NCBI RefSeq assembly: GCF_900109375.1
Contig: NZ_FOAB01000001.1
Coordinates: 620,001-684,000 of the forward strand
Direction of reading: 5' to 3'
DNA length: 64,000 nucleotides
Source: Aquimarina amphilecti
GTDB lineage: Bacteria; Bacteroidota; Bacteroidia; Flavobacteriales; Flavobacteriaceae
In this document: piece after piece, positions 47,135 to 57,633 of the stretch
Numbering within the stretch: the stretch's first letter is position 1
Layout of the letters: each line of letters starts with the position of its first letter
Made by a program: the position numbers and the translations under genes
The notes under the pieces: model-generated
The model's database searches: none
What the model was told of the DNA's origin: nothing
The model's input: the letters and a program-made list of their open reading frames with translations, nothing else

Positions 47135-49399
47135 ATGGAAACAAAAAATTATTCTCCTGGAATTTTACAGTATATCCCTTTTTTTTATGTGATTTGGTCT
47201 GATAACTTATTATCGTATTCCGAAACTTCCGTCGTAAAAAAAGCAATTGAACAAGACGATACACTTACAAAAGAAGATTACAACTATCTTATAGGCTATC
47301 TAGATAAAAAAACTCCTCCTGCATATCAGGAACTTAAGCATTGGAAAAAAGTAATTTCTAATACCAAAATAAAATTGGTAGAAAGTGACACCTATCCCCT
47401 TTCTACATTTAGTCAAAAAATGATCTGCCATCATTTTGATGAATGTCCGTTTAATTCACATCTAAAAGACATTGAGATTAACCTTGGTATTCAGCCAAAT
47501 CACTATAATCACTTATTCGAAATAGAGATCATAAAAGAAATTACTTCTAGTTATTACAATCCCGTTGAACTAGATGCGATATTAAAAGGAGATCATGCTT
47601 CTATTATTGATACTTTTAGAGATGTATTAAAAGATCCAATTTTTAATTGGTCCATAAAAAGAGATAAAGAAAGTTTTAGAGCGCACGTACTCAAACAAGT
47701 AGAATTCTTAGCAAAAGAAGGATATGGTGCCATGGCATACCCTACACTTTATGGAGGAACTGAAAATATGCCTGCATATGCCGCTATTTTTGAAAACATG
47801 ATGTATGTAGATGGTAGTATGGCGGTAAAATTTGGAGTACAATTTGGCCTTTTTGGAGGAAGTATTCAAAAATTGGGTACTAAAAAACATCACGATGCAT
47901 ATCTATCCGAAACCGGAAAAGCAAAACTTTTAGGTTGTTTCGCTATGACCGAAACAGGACATGGATCCAATGTAAGAGGCGTTAAAACTACAGCAACATA
48001 TGACAAAGAAACGGATACTATCATTATTCATACACCAGGAAAAAATGATAACAAAGAATATATAGGAAATGCATTGCATTCATCTATGGCTTCTGTATTT
48101 GCACAATTAATTGTAGAAGGAAAAAACCATGGAGTTCATGCTATTTTGGTTCCAATTCGTGATGCAGAACACAAACTGATTCCTGGTGTTACTATAGAAG
48201 ATAATGGTTATAAACTAGGCCTCAATGGTGTAGATAATGGTAAAATTTGGTTTCATCAAGTACGAGTTCCAAGGGAAAATTTATTAAATAAATATGGTGA
48301 TATTAAACCCGATGGAACCTACCATTCTGATATAGAAAATCCTAGTAAACGTTTTTTCACCATGTTAGGCACATTGGTTGGCGGTAGAATTTGCGTTGCT
48401 CGCGCTGGACTTGGTGGTGCTAAAAAAGCATTAGCAATTGCAGTAAAACACGCATTAAAAAGAAGACAGTTTAATGATAGTGTAAAGATTCAAGAAGATT
48501 TGTTAATGGATTATCCAAGCCATCAATTGCGTTTAACCCCAGCAATTGCTAGCTGTTATGTATACGATATTACACTCACGCATATGATGAAAGAGTATAG
48601 TGATACAACAGTGCTGGACAAGCGAAAAATAGAAACACAAGCAGCTGGACTTAAATCTATCATTACCTGGTTTGCTAATAATACTATACAAGAATGTCGC
48701 GAAGCCTGTGGTGGCAAGGGATATTTGATGGAAAATCAAATCACTGATTTAAAAGGAGATGTCGATATATTCACAACCTTTGAAGGCGATAACCATGTAT
48801 TATTGCAATTAGCCGCTAAGGGAGTCTTGTCTGATTTTAAATCAGAATTTAATAGTGCTGGTTTTACGGCTGTACTTAAATTATTAGGTGCAAGAATTGG
48901 AGATAAATTAAATACTATTAATCCTATTTACATCAATAATACAGACAAAGATCACTTATATGATGTAAAATTTCATAAACATGCTTTTAATTATCGAACA
49001 AGAAGGCTTACATATACTGTCGCTATGCGTATTCGGGATTATGTAAAAAAAGGAATCCCTTCATATCAAGCTTTTTTAAAGGTACAAACGCATTTATTAG
49101 CTTTAGGAAAAGCATATAGTGTAGAACTAGCTTATAGTACGTTTGCAGACTTTACGGATACAATTAAAGATGAAAAGAATAGATTGTTATTTCAAAAAAT
49201 AAGCGCCTTGTATGCATTACATGAATTGAAAAAAGACGCTTCTTGGTATTTAGAACAAGGCTATATTGGTGGAACGAAATCGAAAGCATTACGTAAACAT
49301 GTAGAACGTCTCTCTACAGAATTGCGACCACATATTGGTGTTTTAATCGATGGGTTTGGTATACCTGAGCATTGCATGGAAGCACCTATAGCAACATAA
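47135..49399 (+). CDS. Acyl-CoA oxidase/dehydrogenase-family protein
   Basis: At 754 residues this is of the long acyl-CoA oxidase type, larger than acyl-CoA dehydrogenases (about 380). Motifs are LGCFAMTETGHGSNVRGVKTTATYD (FAD/substrate), ARAGLGGAKKALAIAVKHALKRRQF, ECREACGGKGYLMENQI and DIFTTFEGDNHVLLQLAAKGV, where the Glu of FEGDN is the catalytic base in the family. It should introduce the trans-2 double bond in fatty acyl-CoA and may use O2 directly. It is a single gene with TACTATTTG near 47110 as a weak promoter match. Confidence 0.9.
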   Translation: METKNYSPGILQYIPFFYVIWSDNLLSYSETSVVKKAIEQDDTLTKEDYNYLIGYLDKKTPPAYQELKHWKKVISNTKIKLVESDTYPLSTFSQKMICHHFDECPFNSHLKDIEINLGIQPNHYNHLFEIEIIKEITSSYYNPVELDAILKGDHASIIDTFRDVLKDPIFNWSIKRDKESFRAHVLKQVEFLAKEGYGAMAYPTLYGGTENMPAYAAIFENMMYVDGSMAVKFGVQFGLFGGSIQKLGTKKHHDAYLSETGKAKLLGCFAMTETGHGSNVRGVKTTATYDKETDTIIIHTPGKNDNKEYIGNALHSSMASVFAQLIVEGKNHGVHAILVPIRDAEHKLIPGVTIEDNGYKLGLNGVDNGKIWFHQVRVPRENLLNKYGDIKPDGTYHSDIENPSKRFFTMLGTLVGGRICVARAGLGGAKKALAIAVKHALKRRQFNDSVKIQEDLLMDYPSHQLRLTPAIASCYVYDITLTHMMKEYSDTTVLDKRKIETQAAGLKSIITWFANNTIQECREACGGKGYLMENQITDLKGDVDIFTTFEGDNHVLLQLAAKGVLSDFKSEFNSAGFTAVLKLLGARIGDKLNTINPIYINNTDKDHLYDVKFHKHAFNYRTRRLTYTVAMRIRDYVKKGIPSYQAFLKVQTHLLALGKAYSVELAYSTFADFTDTIKDEKNRLLFQKISALYALHELKKDASWYLEQGYIGGTKSKALRKHVERLSTELRPHIGVLIDGFGIPEHCMEAPIAT

Positions 49400-49758
49400 G
49401 AGTTCCCAATGCTTAATTAAGTATAATGCAATTGGTGTCTGATTTTCTTATTGAACAATCTTTAGAGATACAAATTGTCTATATTAATATATAGAATCCC
49501 ATTCCACGAACATTACACTTCCCTCCTGTCCATTCGATAAGTTCAAGGAATAATTAATGTTTATTTTAAGGCTTTTATGATTTAAATCTTACGTTTATAG
49601 TTATAGCTTTTTTTATTTAGAATTCTTGATTAAATAATAGCAAGAAGCTAATAAAATCTGTGTAAATGATAATTCCGTCAGAGCTTTTTATAATATGAAT
49701 ATAGATTTATCTTTTATATGTATTAATTAGCATAAAATAATTAATCAAAACTTTATAA
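49400..49758. other. Intergenic region with inverted repeat fragment
   Basis: Bases 49497-49552 contain the distal module of the dispersed repeat in the opposite direction (CCCATTCCACGAACATTACA, then CCCTCCTG and CGATAAGTTCAAGG). Apart from this the 359-bp gap shows no gene. Confidence 0.5.
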
Positions 49759-50514
49759 ATGAAATTAAGATTCGTAAACCTTAAACATTATTATCAAGAA
49801 TTCTTAAATCTCATACACTATTCTTTAAACCCTGTGTATATAGAACCGGATAAAAAAACAGTGTTTCAAAATGTAAAAGGAACTTGGACTATTTTTGTAA
49901 TTAAAACAGTTTTGACTATTATAATTGGTGGCTTGGTTACTATAATTATAGATCCAGTAAATCAAACTAAAATACGATGGAATGAATTGTATTCTACAGG
50001 AACCATATTTTTATTAAGTATCATTATTCTTCCTTTACTAGAAGAGATTGCATTTAGACTTTCTTTAAAATTTAAACCAATTTATGTACCTTTTACAGTA
50101 AGTGTTTTAACGTATTATGCGGTAACTAAAGGAGTTTACCATACTAGTTTAAGCAATACAGAAAATCACTTTAAGATTCGTGTTTTAATTGCACTCATAG
50201 CATTAATTATATTTTCTATTATACTATTTCAATCAAGAATAAAAAATACCTTAGATAGATTCTGGAACATAAATTTTAAGTGGATCTTCTATGCCTTAAG
50301 CGTGTCTTTTGCTTGGATGCATATTTTAAATTATGAAATAAACGTAAAACATATTTTGCTATTACCATTAATCACTTTGCCTAAATTGGTATCTGCTATT
50401 TCTTATGGATATATCAGAATGCATTATGGTTTTCTATATTCTTTGGGACTACATATGTGTTGGAATAGTATTGGTTTCATAATGAGTTTATTTTCTACCG
50501 TTGGCGCAGATTAG
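49759..50514 (+). CDS. CPBP-family intramembrane metalloprotease
   Basis: About six membrane helices carry the three CPBP (Abi/CAAX-protease) motifs: LLEEIAFR (Glu-Glu-x3-Arg), FAWMHIL (Phe-x3-His) and HMCWNS (His-x3-Asn). Length is 251 residues. It likely cleaves a membrane or signal peptide, or acts as a bacteriocin-immunity-like protein; the motifs support a glutamic-type active site. It has no close operon partner. Confidence 0.85.
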   Translation: MKLRFVNLKHYYQEFLNLIHYSLNPVYIEPDKKTVFQNVKGTWTIFVIKTVLTIIIGGLVTIIIDPVNQTKIRWNELYSTGTIFLLSIIILPLLEEIAFRLSLKFKPIYVPFTVSVLTYYAVTKGVYHTSLSNTENHFKIRVLIALIALIIFSIILFQSRIKNTLDRFWNINFKWIFYALSVSFAWMHILNYEINVKHILLLPLITLPKLVSAISYGYIRMHYGFLYSLGLHMCWNSIGFIMSLFSTVGAD

Positions 50515-50698
50515 TTTTACAATATATTTATATAGTTCTCAAAAATATAAGCATAATAGTAATTTCATTTATGTTAAATATTAACTTAAAAAGTGTTAAT
50601 TCAATCCTATGAAGGATAATAAATATTAATTTCATACTTGTTATTGAACCACCCTGTTTTTTTGATACGTAATTCAATACTAACAATTCAATAACAAC

Positions 50699-52978
50699 AT
50701 GAAAAAAACAAACTCTAAAACCGAAATTTCAGGTCGGATTATATCCTACCTGAAAAAATGCTTTGCGCCTCTAATTCTGTGCATTGCTCTTATTTTTCCA
50801 AGCATTCAAACCATTTTTTCACATGGTACTGTTACAAGTCCTCCGAGTAGGGTTTGGATTTGTTTTCAGGAAAATCCTGAAAGTCCAGATTCACCTGCCT
50901 GTATAGATGCTGTTGCCATATATGGTACTCAAGCTTTATATGACTGGAATGAAGTTGCGCGAATGGATGCCAATGGCATGCATCAAGCAATTATCGCAGA
51001 TGGCAATCTCGCCAGTGCTGGACGACCTGATAAATACGGCGGACTTGATCAAGTACGTGATGATTGGATTGCTACACCAGTAACTCCTGGCCCATTTACA
51101 GTAACCTGGACAAATTCTGCTCCGCATCAAACATTGTATTATAGAGTATATATTACTAAAGAGAGTTGGACTCCGGATCAACCGTTAACATGGGATAGCC
51201 TTGAACTTCTGGTAGAAACGGAACCACGAGAAGCGTCTGCCACTGACAATATAGATGTTGTACTGCCTGCAAGAACTGGTAAACACGTTATTTATAGTAT
51301 TTGGCAACGATCTCTTACTGAAGAAGCCTTCTACTCTACTAGTGATGTCGATTTTGGTCAGACAACAGAACCAAAACCTCCTGTAGCATTGTTTACAAGT
51401 GATAATGGTCGATGTGGAGGACCAGATGTGGAGTTTGATGCTAGTGATTCTTTTGATCCTAATGGAGATACATTGACTTACTCTTGGGATTTTGGAGATG
51501 GTACAACTGCAGAAGGTGTTAATGTTTCTCATAGCTACACTGGTCAAGATAGCGCAATAGTGACGCTAACAGTTAGTGATGGCGTTTTTAGTAGCGGTGT
51601 TGTACAAACCATAGACTTGGTTGTAGATACTGCATGTGAGGAAATAATTTGTCCTTTTGACACACCAAGAGCCACTCCTCTACCGTCTGTAAATGACTCA
51701 TATTCTAATATTTATGTATTAGGAGATAGTGGGCCAAATTTAGATAATATTGCTAACTGTTCTATCAATTGGGACTTAGGAAATAATGGTTTATATCAAT
51801 TTTCGCTAAGTACCAACAATGGTATTCCAAATTGGTATAATGACTTAATTGAGGTGTCTACACAAAACTTTAATGCTGCTGGATCACTACTTACTATTAC
51901 CGGTTCTAGTTTTGTTGGATTGGACGGTAGTTATTATGCAACCTTAGATGGAGATAATCTAGTATTGGTTTCTACTACTGGAGATTTTACTATTTATTTT
52001 AGTAATTCTGATATAGCTCCGCTATGTGGTGATATTATAGATCCTGTAAATACGGCTCCTGTGGCTACACTAACTGCTACTCCAACTACTGGAGTAACTC
52101 CTCTTGATGTAGTTTTGGATGCATCGGAGTCTACAGATGCAGATGGTGATACACTTACCTATAGTATTAATTATGGTGATGGAACTTCTGGAACAGAAGC
52201 TATTTCTACTCATACCTATACAACAGGAGACTATACAGCCACGATTACGGTTAGTGACGGAAATGGTGGCACTGATACCGCTTCAGTTATGATTACAGTG
52301 ACCGATGATATTATTATTAATCCTCCAACCGGTGATTGTTCTTTCGGCGCACCGACGGAGACTTCTTTAGTTAGTATAAATACATCGTATGAAAATATCT
52401 ATGTATTAGGAACTGGAGGTCCAAATATGGATACTGTCAACCTATTTACGCTAAACTGGAATTTAGCAAATAATGGTTTATATCAATTTTCTTTTAATTT
52501 AGATATTGCTCCGTGGTACATTGATTTTTCAAATGCTATACAAAATTTCAATGAGTCGAATCCTCAGATTTCTTTGATTAATACAGGTATTCCCGGCTTG
52601 GATGGAGATTACTTTGTAATTATAGATGAAAGAAACTTTGTACTGGTAGCTAAGGATTACTCTATTTATTTTAGTAATGCTACAACAGCACCAACTTGTG
52701 AAACTGAAGTGAATAGAGAAAATGAAATCGAAAGCACGTTCTTTGAAATATTCCCGAATCCTGCAACTACAAGTGTTTCAGTGAAGAATACAACGGACTT
52801 AAAGAATAGCATCATCACGATTTCTGATCTTAGCGGAAAAAAACTAAAATCATTAACAGTACCAGGAAGTACTACCGAAATGAAAATCGATATTTCTGGA
52901 ATTAAATCTGGATTGTATTTGGTAAGAATTTTGGATCGTTCAGGAAATCAACGCAGTTTAAAATTAGTAATCAACTAA
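50699..52978 (+). CDS. Secreted AA10 lytic polysaccharide monooxygenase with PKD domains and T9SS signal
   Basis: The signal peptide ends so that His42 (IFS-HGTVTSPPS) becomes the N-terminus, as required for the copper histidine brace; His143 (NSAPHQTLYY) is the second ligand. Residues 42-230 are the AA10 domain. Two PKD domains follow (about 232-310 and 450-530: LTYSWDFGDGTTAEGVNVSHSY; LTYSINYGDGTSGTEAISTHTY). Each is followed by a copy of an unknown domain of about 120 residues (about 317-435 and 545-660), and a T9SS type A sorting domain ends the protein (FFEIFPNPATTSV ... GLYLVRIL). It should oxidise chitin or cellulose outside the cell. A terminator follows. Confidence 0.9.
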   Translation: MKKTNSKTEISGRIISYLKKCFAPLILCIALIFPSIQTIFSHGTVTSPPSRVWICFQENPESPDSPACIDAVAIYGTQALYDWNEVARMDANGMHQAIIADGNLASAGRPDKYGGLDQVRDDWIATPVTPGPFTVTWTNSAPHQTLYYRVYITKESWTPDQPLTWDSLELLVETEPREASATDNIDVVLPARTGKHVIYSIWQRSLTEEAFYSTSDVDFGQTTEPKPPVALFTSDNGRCGGPDVEFDASDSFDPNGDTLTYSWDFGDGTTAEGVNVSHSYTGQDSAIVTLTVSDGVFSSGVVQTIDLVVDTACEEIICPFDTPRATPLPSVNDSYSNIYVLGDSGPNLDNIANCSINWDLGNNGLYQFSLSTNNGIPNWYNDLIEVSTQNFNAAGSLLTITGSSFVGLDGSYYATLDGDNLVLVSTTGDFTIYFSNSDIAPLCGDIIDPVNTAPVATLTATPTTGVTPLDVVLDASESTDADGDTLTYSINYGDGTSGTEAISTHTYTTGDYTATITVSDGNGGTDTASVMITVTDDIIINPPTGDCSFGAPTETSLVSINTSYENIYVLGTGGPNMDTVNLFTLNWNLANNGLYQFSFNLDIAPWYIDFSNAIQNFNESNPQISLINTGIPGLDGDYFVIIDERNFVLVAKDYSIYFSNATTAPTCETEVNRENEIESTFFEIFPNPATTSVSVKNTTDLKNSIITISDLSGKKLKSLTVPGSTTEMKIDISGIKSGLYLVRILDRSGNQRSLKLVIN

Positions 52979-53012
52979 GGGCTTATTCTCTTAGAATAAT
53001 ATAAATTTTATG

Positions 53013-53045
53013 AACAACCTTCTAAATTTTAGAAGGTTGTTTTAT
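53013..53045 (+). terminator. Rho-independent terminator after the LPMO gene
   Basis: AACAACCTTCT (53013-53023) pairs with AGAAGGTTGTT (53031-53041) around an AAATTTT loop, followed by TTTATTATT. It ends the LPMO transcript 35 bp after its stop. Confidence 0.85.
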
Positions 53046-53188
53046 TATTATAATAAAACAATTGAACGTTCGTCTATAGATTTTAAACGCTTGTAAAAAT
53101 AATAGGGTTATCACATATTATTATTCTACCTTACTAAGCAAGGCGGTTATTCTTCATTCATTAAACCTTATAAATCCTTTTTTTATCA

Positions 53189-53695
53189 ATGAGATATCTC
53201 TTAATCTTCATATGTATTATTTTTTATAGTTGTTCTAACAATACGAAAAAAACAGAATCACCGGTAATTATAAAGAGTGAATTCAACGAAGAAGATGTAG
53301 CATGGTTTTATAAAAACGGAAATTCTAGTATTAAAGGAGTTGCCAAATTCAAATCAAAAGATGGAGATATTCGTTTTGGAAAAGAATTTAGATTAGAACT
53401 AAATCCATATTCGCCATATACGAAGGAACGGTTGAACTATATATATGAAAATGATGATGCTGGGTATGTATATATCGAAAGTGGAATTCCCAAATTTACA
53501 CCTGATCCAGAAGGCTATCATAAAACCAGAAAAATAATGTGTAATGAAAAAGGAGAATTTGAATTTAAAAATTTACCTCCAGGCGATTACTATATTATTG
53601 CTTTTATGTTATGGGATGAAACTGGCGGAGGCATTATGAAGCATATAAAACTTGCTGATAATGAAACAAAAGCTGTGGAAATGATCAATTTCTAA
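53189..53695 (+). CDS. Lipoprotein of unknown function
   Basis: A lipobox (FYSC) precedes a 150-residue domain. EGYHKTRKIMCNEKGEFEFKNLPPGDYYIIAF is a carboxypeptidase-regulatory-like (CnaB-type) beta-sandwich pattern. No catalytic motif is seen. It is 45 bp ahead of a DUF4386-like membrane protein gene in the same direction. Confidence 0.78.
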   Translation: MRYLLIFICIIFYSCSNNTKKTESPVIIKSEFNEEDVAWFYKNGNSSIKGVAKFKSKDGDIRFGKEFRLELNPYSPYTKERLNYIYENDDAGYVYIESGIPKFTPDPEGYHKTRKIMCNEKGEFEFKNLPPGDYYIIAFMLWDETGGGIMKHIKLADNETKAVEMINF

Positions 53696-53740
53696 AAGAG
53701 TCTAAAAAATTGTACTAGAAATAAAATAAATTAATAGTAT

Positions 53741-54385
53741 ATGAAACGTATTGTATTAACAATTAGGGTTTTATATCCATTCTGGATGATCATTGGTATG
53801 TTTGCTTTGATTTATATCCCATCAGTTTTTCTTGTTGATGAAAACCCATTAGAAACAGCTAAGAATATTAGAGCGGATGAGTTACTATTCCGCTTTGGTA
53901 TATTGGCAAATATAATTACGCAACTATTGGTAGTCATTATTCCAATATTGCTTTACCGGTTATTTAAACCTGTGGATGCTTCATTAGCAATGTTCATGCT
54001 TGTTTTTAATTTGGTTGCAGCACCAATTGCCTTATTCGGCGAAGTTCATAGTTTACTAGCACTTTCAATTCTGGACAATCCATTAACTATGATGGAACAT
54101 TTAGATATAAAATGGTATAGTCTAACCATAGCTACTATTTTCTGGGGATTATGGTTGTTTCCATTGGGTAGATTGGTTATTAAATCAAAGTATCTTCCTG
54201 TATGGATTGGATATTGCTTGTATATAGGTGGTATAGGATATATCATAACCGCATTAGTCAAAATAGTTTTTCCTGAACTAGATTTGGTATTCGACATTGC
54301 AGAAATACTGACTATTGGAGAGGTGATTTTTATTATCTGGTTTGTAATAAAAGGGCCAAAATTATCAAATGAAAATATATTGTAG
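53741..54385 (+). CDS. DUF4386-like membrane protein
   Basis: Six hydrophobic segments span 214 residues. The order MIIGMFALIYIPSVFLVDENP, RFGILANIITQLLVVIIPILLYRLFKPVD and LIFLWLFPLGRLVIKSK-like stretches match DUF4386 as I recall it. The function is unknown. It is convergent with the DUF427 gene. Confidence 0.78.
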   Translation: MKRIVLTIRVLYPFWMIIGMFALIYIPSVFLVDENPLETAKNIRADELLFRFGILANIITQLLVVIIPILLYRLFKPVDASLAMFMLVFNLVAAPIALFGEVHSLLALSILDNPLTMMEHLDIKWYSLTIATIFWGLWLFPLGRLVIKSKYLPVWIGYCLYIGGIGYIITALVKIVFPELDLVFDIAEILTIGEVIFIIWFVIKGPKLSNENIL

Positions 54386-54426
54386 GATATGTTTGGTACT
54401 TCTCTTCTACTATTAAAACATCATAT

Positions 54427-54996
54427 TTACCAATGTCCTGTTCCTGGTTCGCCTTTAAAAGGTCCAACCAAGTCAGACGTAATCCATCCTGCATAAAACT
54501 GACTAGATTGTGCTCTTACTTGTTCTCCATCAATATAACAATCAAGATGTTGTGGATAAAAAGCGATATGATCTTTTAATGCTTCAAACTCCGAAAATGG
54601 ATTAAGATATGACCACGCTACAGGAACATTAATCATTTCCTTTAATGTCCAATACATCGCATTTCCTTTCCATTCACACATAGAACTCTTATTAGGCATC
54701 GTAATAAGGGTATTCATATCAACATCATCTTTAGGGATATAATATGTTGGTGGACTTGCAGTCTCTAATACTGCAAGAGCATTACGAGAATCTACAATCC
54801 TAGTATCCTTATGATTTACAATCACTGTCTTACTAACTTTTTCAATGATTGGAGGACGAGGAAAATCCCAAACCGATCGCTGATTTTCTTTAGGTTCAAT
54901 CGCGAAAGGAGGTCTTTTTTCCCCTTTATAACTCCAATGTTCTCGAGCTTTTTGTAACCAGTCTATCTTTGTTTTACCTTTCTTACTCGATCCCAT
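54427..54996 (-). CDS. DUF427 domain protein
   Basis: The DUF427 fold is shown by VVNHKDTRIVDSRNALAVLE, TYYIPKDDV, SSMCEWKGNAMYWTL and VAWSYLNPFSEFEALKDHIAFYP. At 189 residues it has an extra N-terminal part (HWSYKGEKRPPFA) typical of the longer branch. The family's role is unknown. It is transcribed alone, 97 bp after the start of the ABC permease gene's far end. Confidence 0.88.
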   Translation of the reverse strand: MGSSKKGKTKIDWLQKAREHWSYKGEKRPPFAIEPKENQRSVWDFPRPPIIEKVSKTVIVNHKDTRIVDSRNALAVLETASPPTYYIPKDDVDMNTLITMPNKSSMCEWKGNAMYWTLKEMINVPVAWSYLNPFSEFEALKDHIAFYPQHLDCYIDGEQVRAQSSQFYAGWITSDLVGPFKGEPGTGHW

Positions 54997-55092
54997 AGTT
55001 GTAGTTTATACATTATATTTATAATACCTGAAATTACAGAAAATCATACGTATCAGGTAAACTTATCTTGGCATATAAAATTGATTCTATAG

Positions 55093-57633
55093 CTACCCTA
55101 CTTTCCTAAGAATATTTAAAGGTGGACTTTGTAATACACTTTTAATATTACTTAATCCAATGATCAATACTAAAATTACTATACTAGGCAGAAACAATAA
55201 GAATGGAATCCCAGAAGGAACAAAGGGTTCCTCGAATAATAGTGTTGCTAATAATTGACTACTGATTAAGGATAATAAAATTCCAGCCAAGCTACCGAGT
55301 ATTCCTAAGAATAAATACTCTAGTGCTGTAATACTAAGAATTTGTTTGCTTTTAGCACCTAAAGTACGTAATAATACACTCTCTTTAATACGTTGGTATT
55401 TACTATTTCGAACCGAACCTATTAATACAATAATACCTGTAAGAATACTAAAAAAGGCCATAAAATTAATGACCCAGGAGATTTTTCCCAAGATGTCTTC
55501 AATAACAGTATAGATTTGTCTAAGATCAAATACAGTAACATTAGGGAATTTACTTACTAGCTCTCGTTGCAAGGCGGCAGATTTATTGCTATCAGGCACA
55601 TATGTAGTGAGTACATGAAATTGTGGCGCTTGTTCTAGTACACCTTTTGGGAACACTACCATAAAATTTAACTGTAGGCGTGTCCAATCTACTTTTCTGA
55701 TGCTTCCAACAATAGTTTCCATCAATACACCTTGTATATTAAAAATAACAGGATCCCCTACTCCTAACTTTGCATTTTCGGCGAGACTTTCTGATATTGA
55801 GATGGGAACTTTTTCTCCAGAGTTAACTTCTTTTACCCAGCTGCCATCAATTATAGATTCCGAAGCAATAAGCGAATCCCTAAAAGTAGTCCTAAATTCG
55901 TGATTAAGTACCCAATCATTCACTGCAGAAGTTGTATCTTTTCTAATCTCATTACTTAATTTCCCTTTAATACTATGCATCCGCATAGTAACGATTGATA
56001 GATTATCGATAACTTCTAATCCAGCCGGAGACATACTTGCAATTACTGCATCACGCTGCTCTGGTTGCACATCAACTAAAATAATATTCGCATTGTCTGA
56101 ACCGTTATCCAATGCTGTTTTTGTTAATAGTATGTCTTTCGTAAAATATAACGTACTAATCAAAAAAGTACCAAGACCTATTGCAAAAATAAGTACCGTA
56201 GTCTGGTTATTAGGTCTAAAGAGATTTAATAGACTCGTTCTGGCCGTAAATCCCCAAGCAGTTGGAAAATATTTTTTGATTACCTTAATAAATAAGGCAG
56301 AGATACCCGCTAAAATAGCAAAGGTTATAAAAATCCCTGCTACAAAAGCAAAAGCAAATAGTATATCCTTAAAGATCCATAGGGAAAATAAAAGGATAAA
56401 AAGTAAAATTGCTCCAAAGGTAAATACTCGAATCTTTTTGGATCCTCTAGCTTGTTTTTCTGAAACCCGTAACACTTCTAATGGTGATACATACCAAGTA
56501 GCAAGTAAAGGTTGTAATGCAAATAATACCGACATTAAAACACCTAGCAGTAGTCCCATAAAAATTGGCTGTAGACTTATGGAAACTTCTACATCAAATG
56601 GTAAAAACCCATCTAAAAGAAATGGAAGTAATTGTTGGAGTCCGATACCTACGGCCGTTCCTAAAATTCCACCGATAAGTCCCATTACAGCAATTTGTAT
56701 TAGATAGATCAAAAAAGCTTGTTTTCTACTCGCTCCTAAACATTTTAAAACGGCAACATCTGTTAATTTCTCTTTGATATAGATATGTACTGAACTAGCG
56801 ATACCAATGCAGCCTAAGAGTAAGGCTATAAACGCTGCCAAATTCAGAAACTTACCTAGATTTCCATAACCACGACCTATTCGTCGACTAGTACTGGTAT
56901 GCGTATCGAGGTCAGCATTTTCTGCATCCAAGATAGGATCTAAAGTCTTATCTAATTTAATTAGATCCGCTTCTGGTGATTCAAAAAAATATTGATATCT
57001 CTTTCTGCTGCCCAATTGCAACAATTCAGTCTGTTCTATAAATCGATATGGGATTAGTACTGTGGGAGCTACTGTTGATGAGATTCCAGAACTACCCGGC
57101 ATTGAATTAATAGCTCCTAGAATAGGAAAGGTAACCAATCCTAACTTGATAGAATCCCCTGGTTTTATATCATATTGCAACATGAGTGTAGCATCTACTA
57201 ATGCTCCTCCCCTTTTTTGATACTCCGCAGCTGCATTAATAGGTTCTGTTTCTAAGGTTCCATAAAAAGGAAAATTGCCTTCCATACCTCGTACTTGTAC
57301 TAATTTAGCAGCTCCATTTCTTGGAAACGCAGCCATTGACGGGAAACTAACTTCGTAAGCGTCCGCTCCCAATGAATCGATGATAGCCTGAACTTTTTCA
57401 TTAGGAAGTTGTCTACTATCAATTATAAAATCAGCACCCATCAATACTTTAGATTGATCCTGTATATTTTGTTTTACATTTTCGCTGAATAATTGTATCG
57501 AAACCACAGCGGCAATACCAAGAATGATAGACGCCATGAATAACAACAACCTGGAAATGCTAGATCGTCCATCACGCCACGCCATCTTTAATAACCATCC
57601 GATATCTGTTCTAGAATAGGAATGCATCTTCAT
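55093..57633 (-). CDS. ybbP: FtsX-like ABC transporter permease (YbbP-like)
   Basis: This 846-residue permease has a long first periplasmic part after one helix (about 30-270), three helices (about 270-400), a central pair of helices, a second soluble part (about 530-720) and three final helices: the duplicated FtsX/MacB arrangement of YbbP. Signature stretches are LKCLGASRKQAFLIYLIQ and LLRTLGAKSKQILSITALEYLFLGILG, the two coupling helices. Its ATG overlaps the stop of the ATPase gene (TAATG), so translation is coupled. The complex may extract lipids or lipoproteins from the inner membrane. Confidence 0.9.
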   Translation of the reverse strand: MKMHSYSRTDIGWLLKMAWRDGRSSISRLLLFMASIILGIAAVVSIQLFSENVKQNIQDQSKVLMGADFIIDSRQLPNEKVQAIIDSLGADAYEVSFPSMAAFPRNGAAKLVQVRGMEGNFPFYGTLETEPINAAAEYQKRGGALVDATLMLQYDIKPGDSIKLGLVTFPILGAINSMPGSSGISSTVAPTVLIPYRFIEQTELLQLGSRKRYQYFFESPEADLIKLDKTLDPILDAENADLDTHTSTSRRIGRGYGNLGKFLNLAAFIALLLGCIGIASSVHIYIKEKLTDVAVLKCLGASRKQAFLIYLIQIAVMGLIGGILGTAVGIGLQQLLPFLLDGFLPFDVEVSISLQPIFMGLLLGVLMSVLFALQPLLATWYVSPLEVLRVSEKQARGSKKIRVFTFGAILLFILLFSLWIFKDILFAFAFVAGIFITFAILAGISALFIKVIKKYFPTAWGFTARTSLLNLFRPNNQTTVLIFAIGLGTFLISTLYFTKDILLTKTALDNGSDNANIILVDVQPEQRDAVIASMSPAGLEVIDNLSIVTMRMHSIKGKLSNEIRKDTTSAVNDWVLNHEFRTTFRDSLIASESIIDGSWVKEVNSGEKVPISISESLAENAKLGVGDPVIFNIQGVLMETIVGSIRKVDWTRLQLNFMVVFPKGVLEQAPQFHVLTTYVPDSNKSAALQRELVSKFPNVTVFDLRQIYTVIEDILGKISWVINFMAFFSILTGIIVLIGSVRNSKYQRIKESVLLRTLGAKSKQILSITALEYLFLGILGSLAGILLSLISSQLLATLLFEEPFVPSGIPFLLFLPSIVILVLIIGLSNIKSVLQSPPLNILRKVG

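Noticed and set aside
47040..47264. 74-residue minus-strand frame across the acyl-CoA oxidase start
   Set aside because: It overlaps a certain gene in the opposite direction and has no recognisable content.
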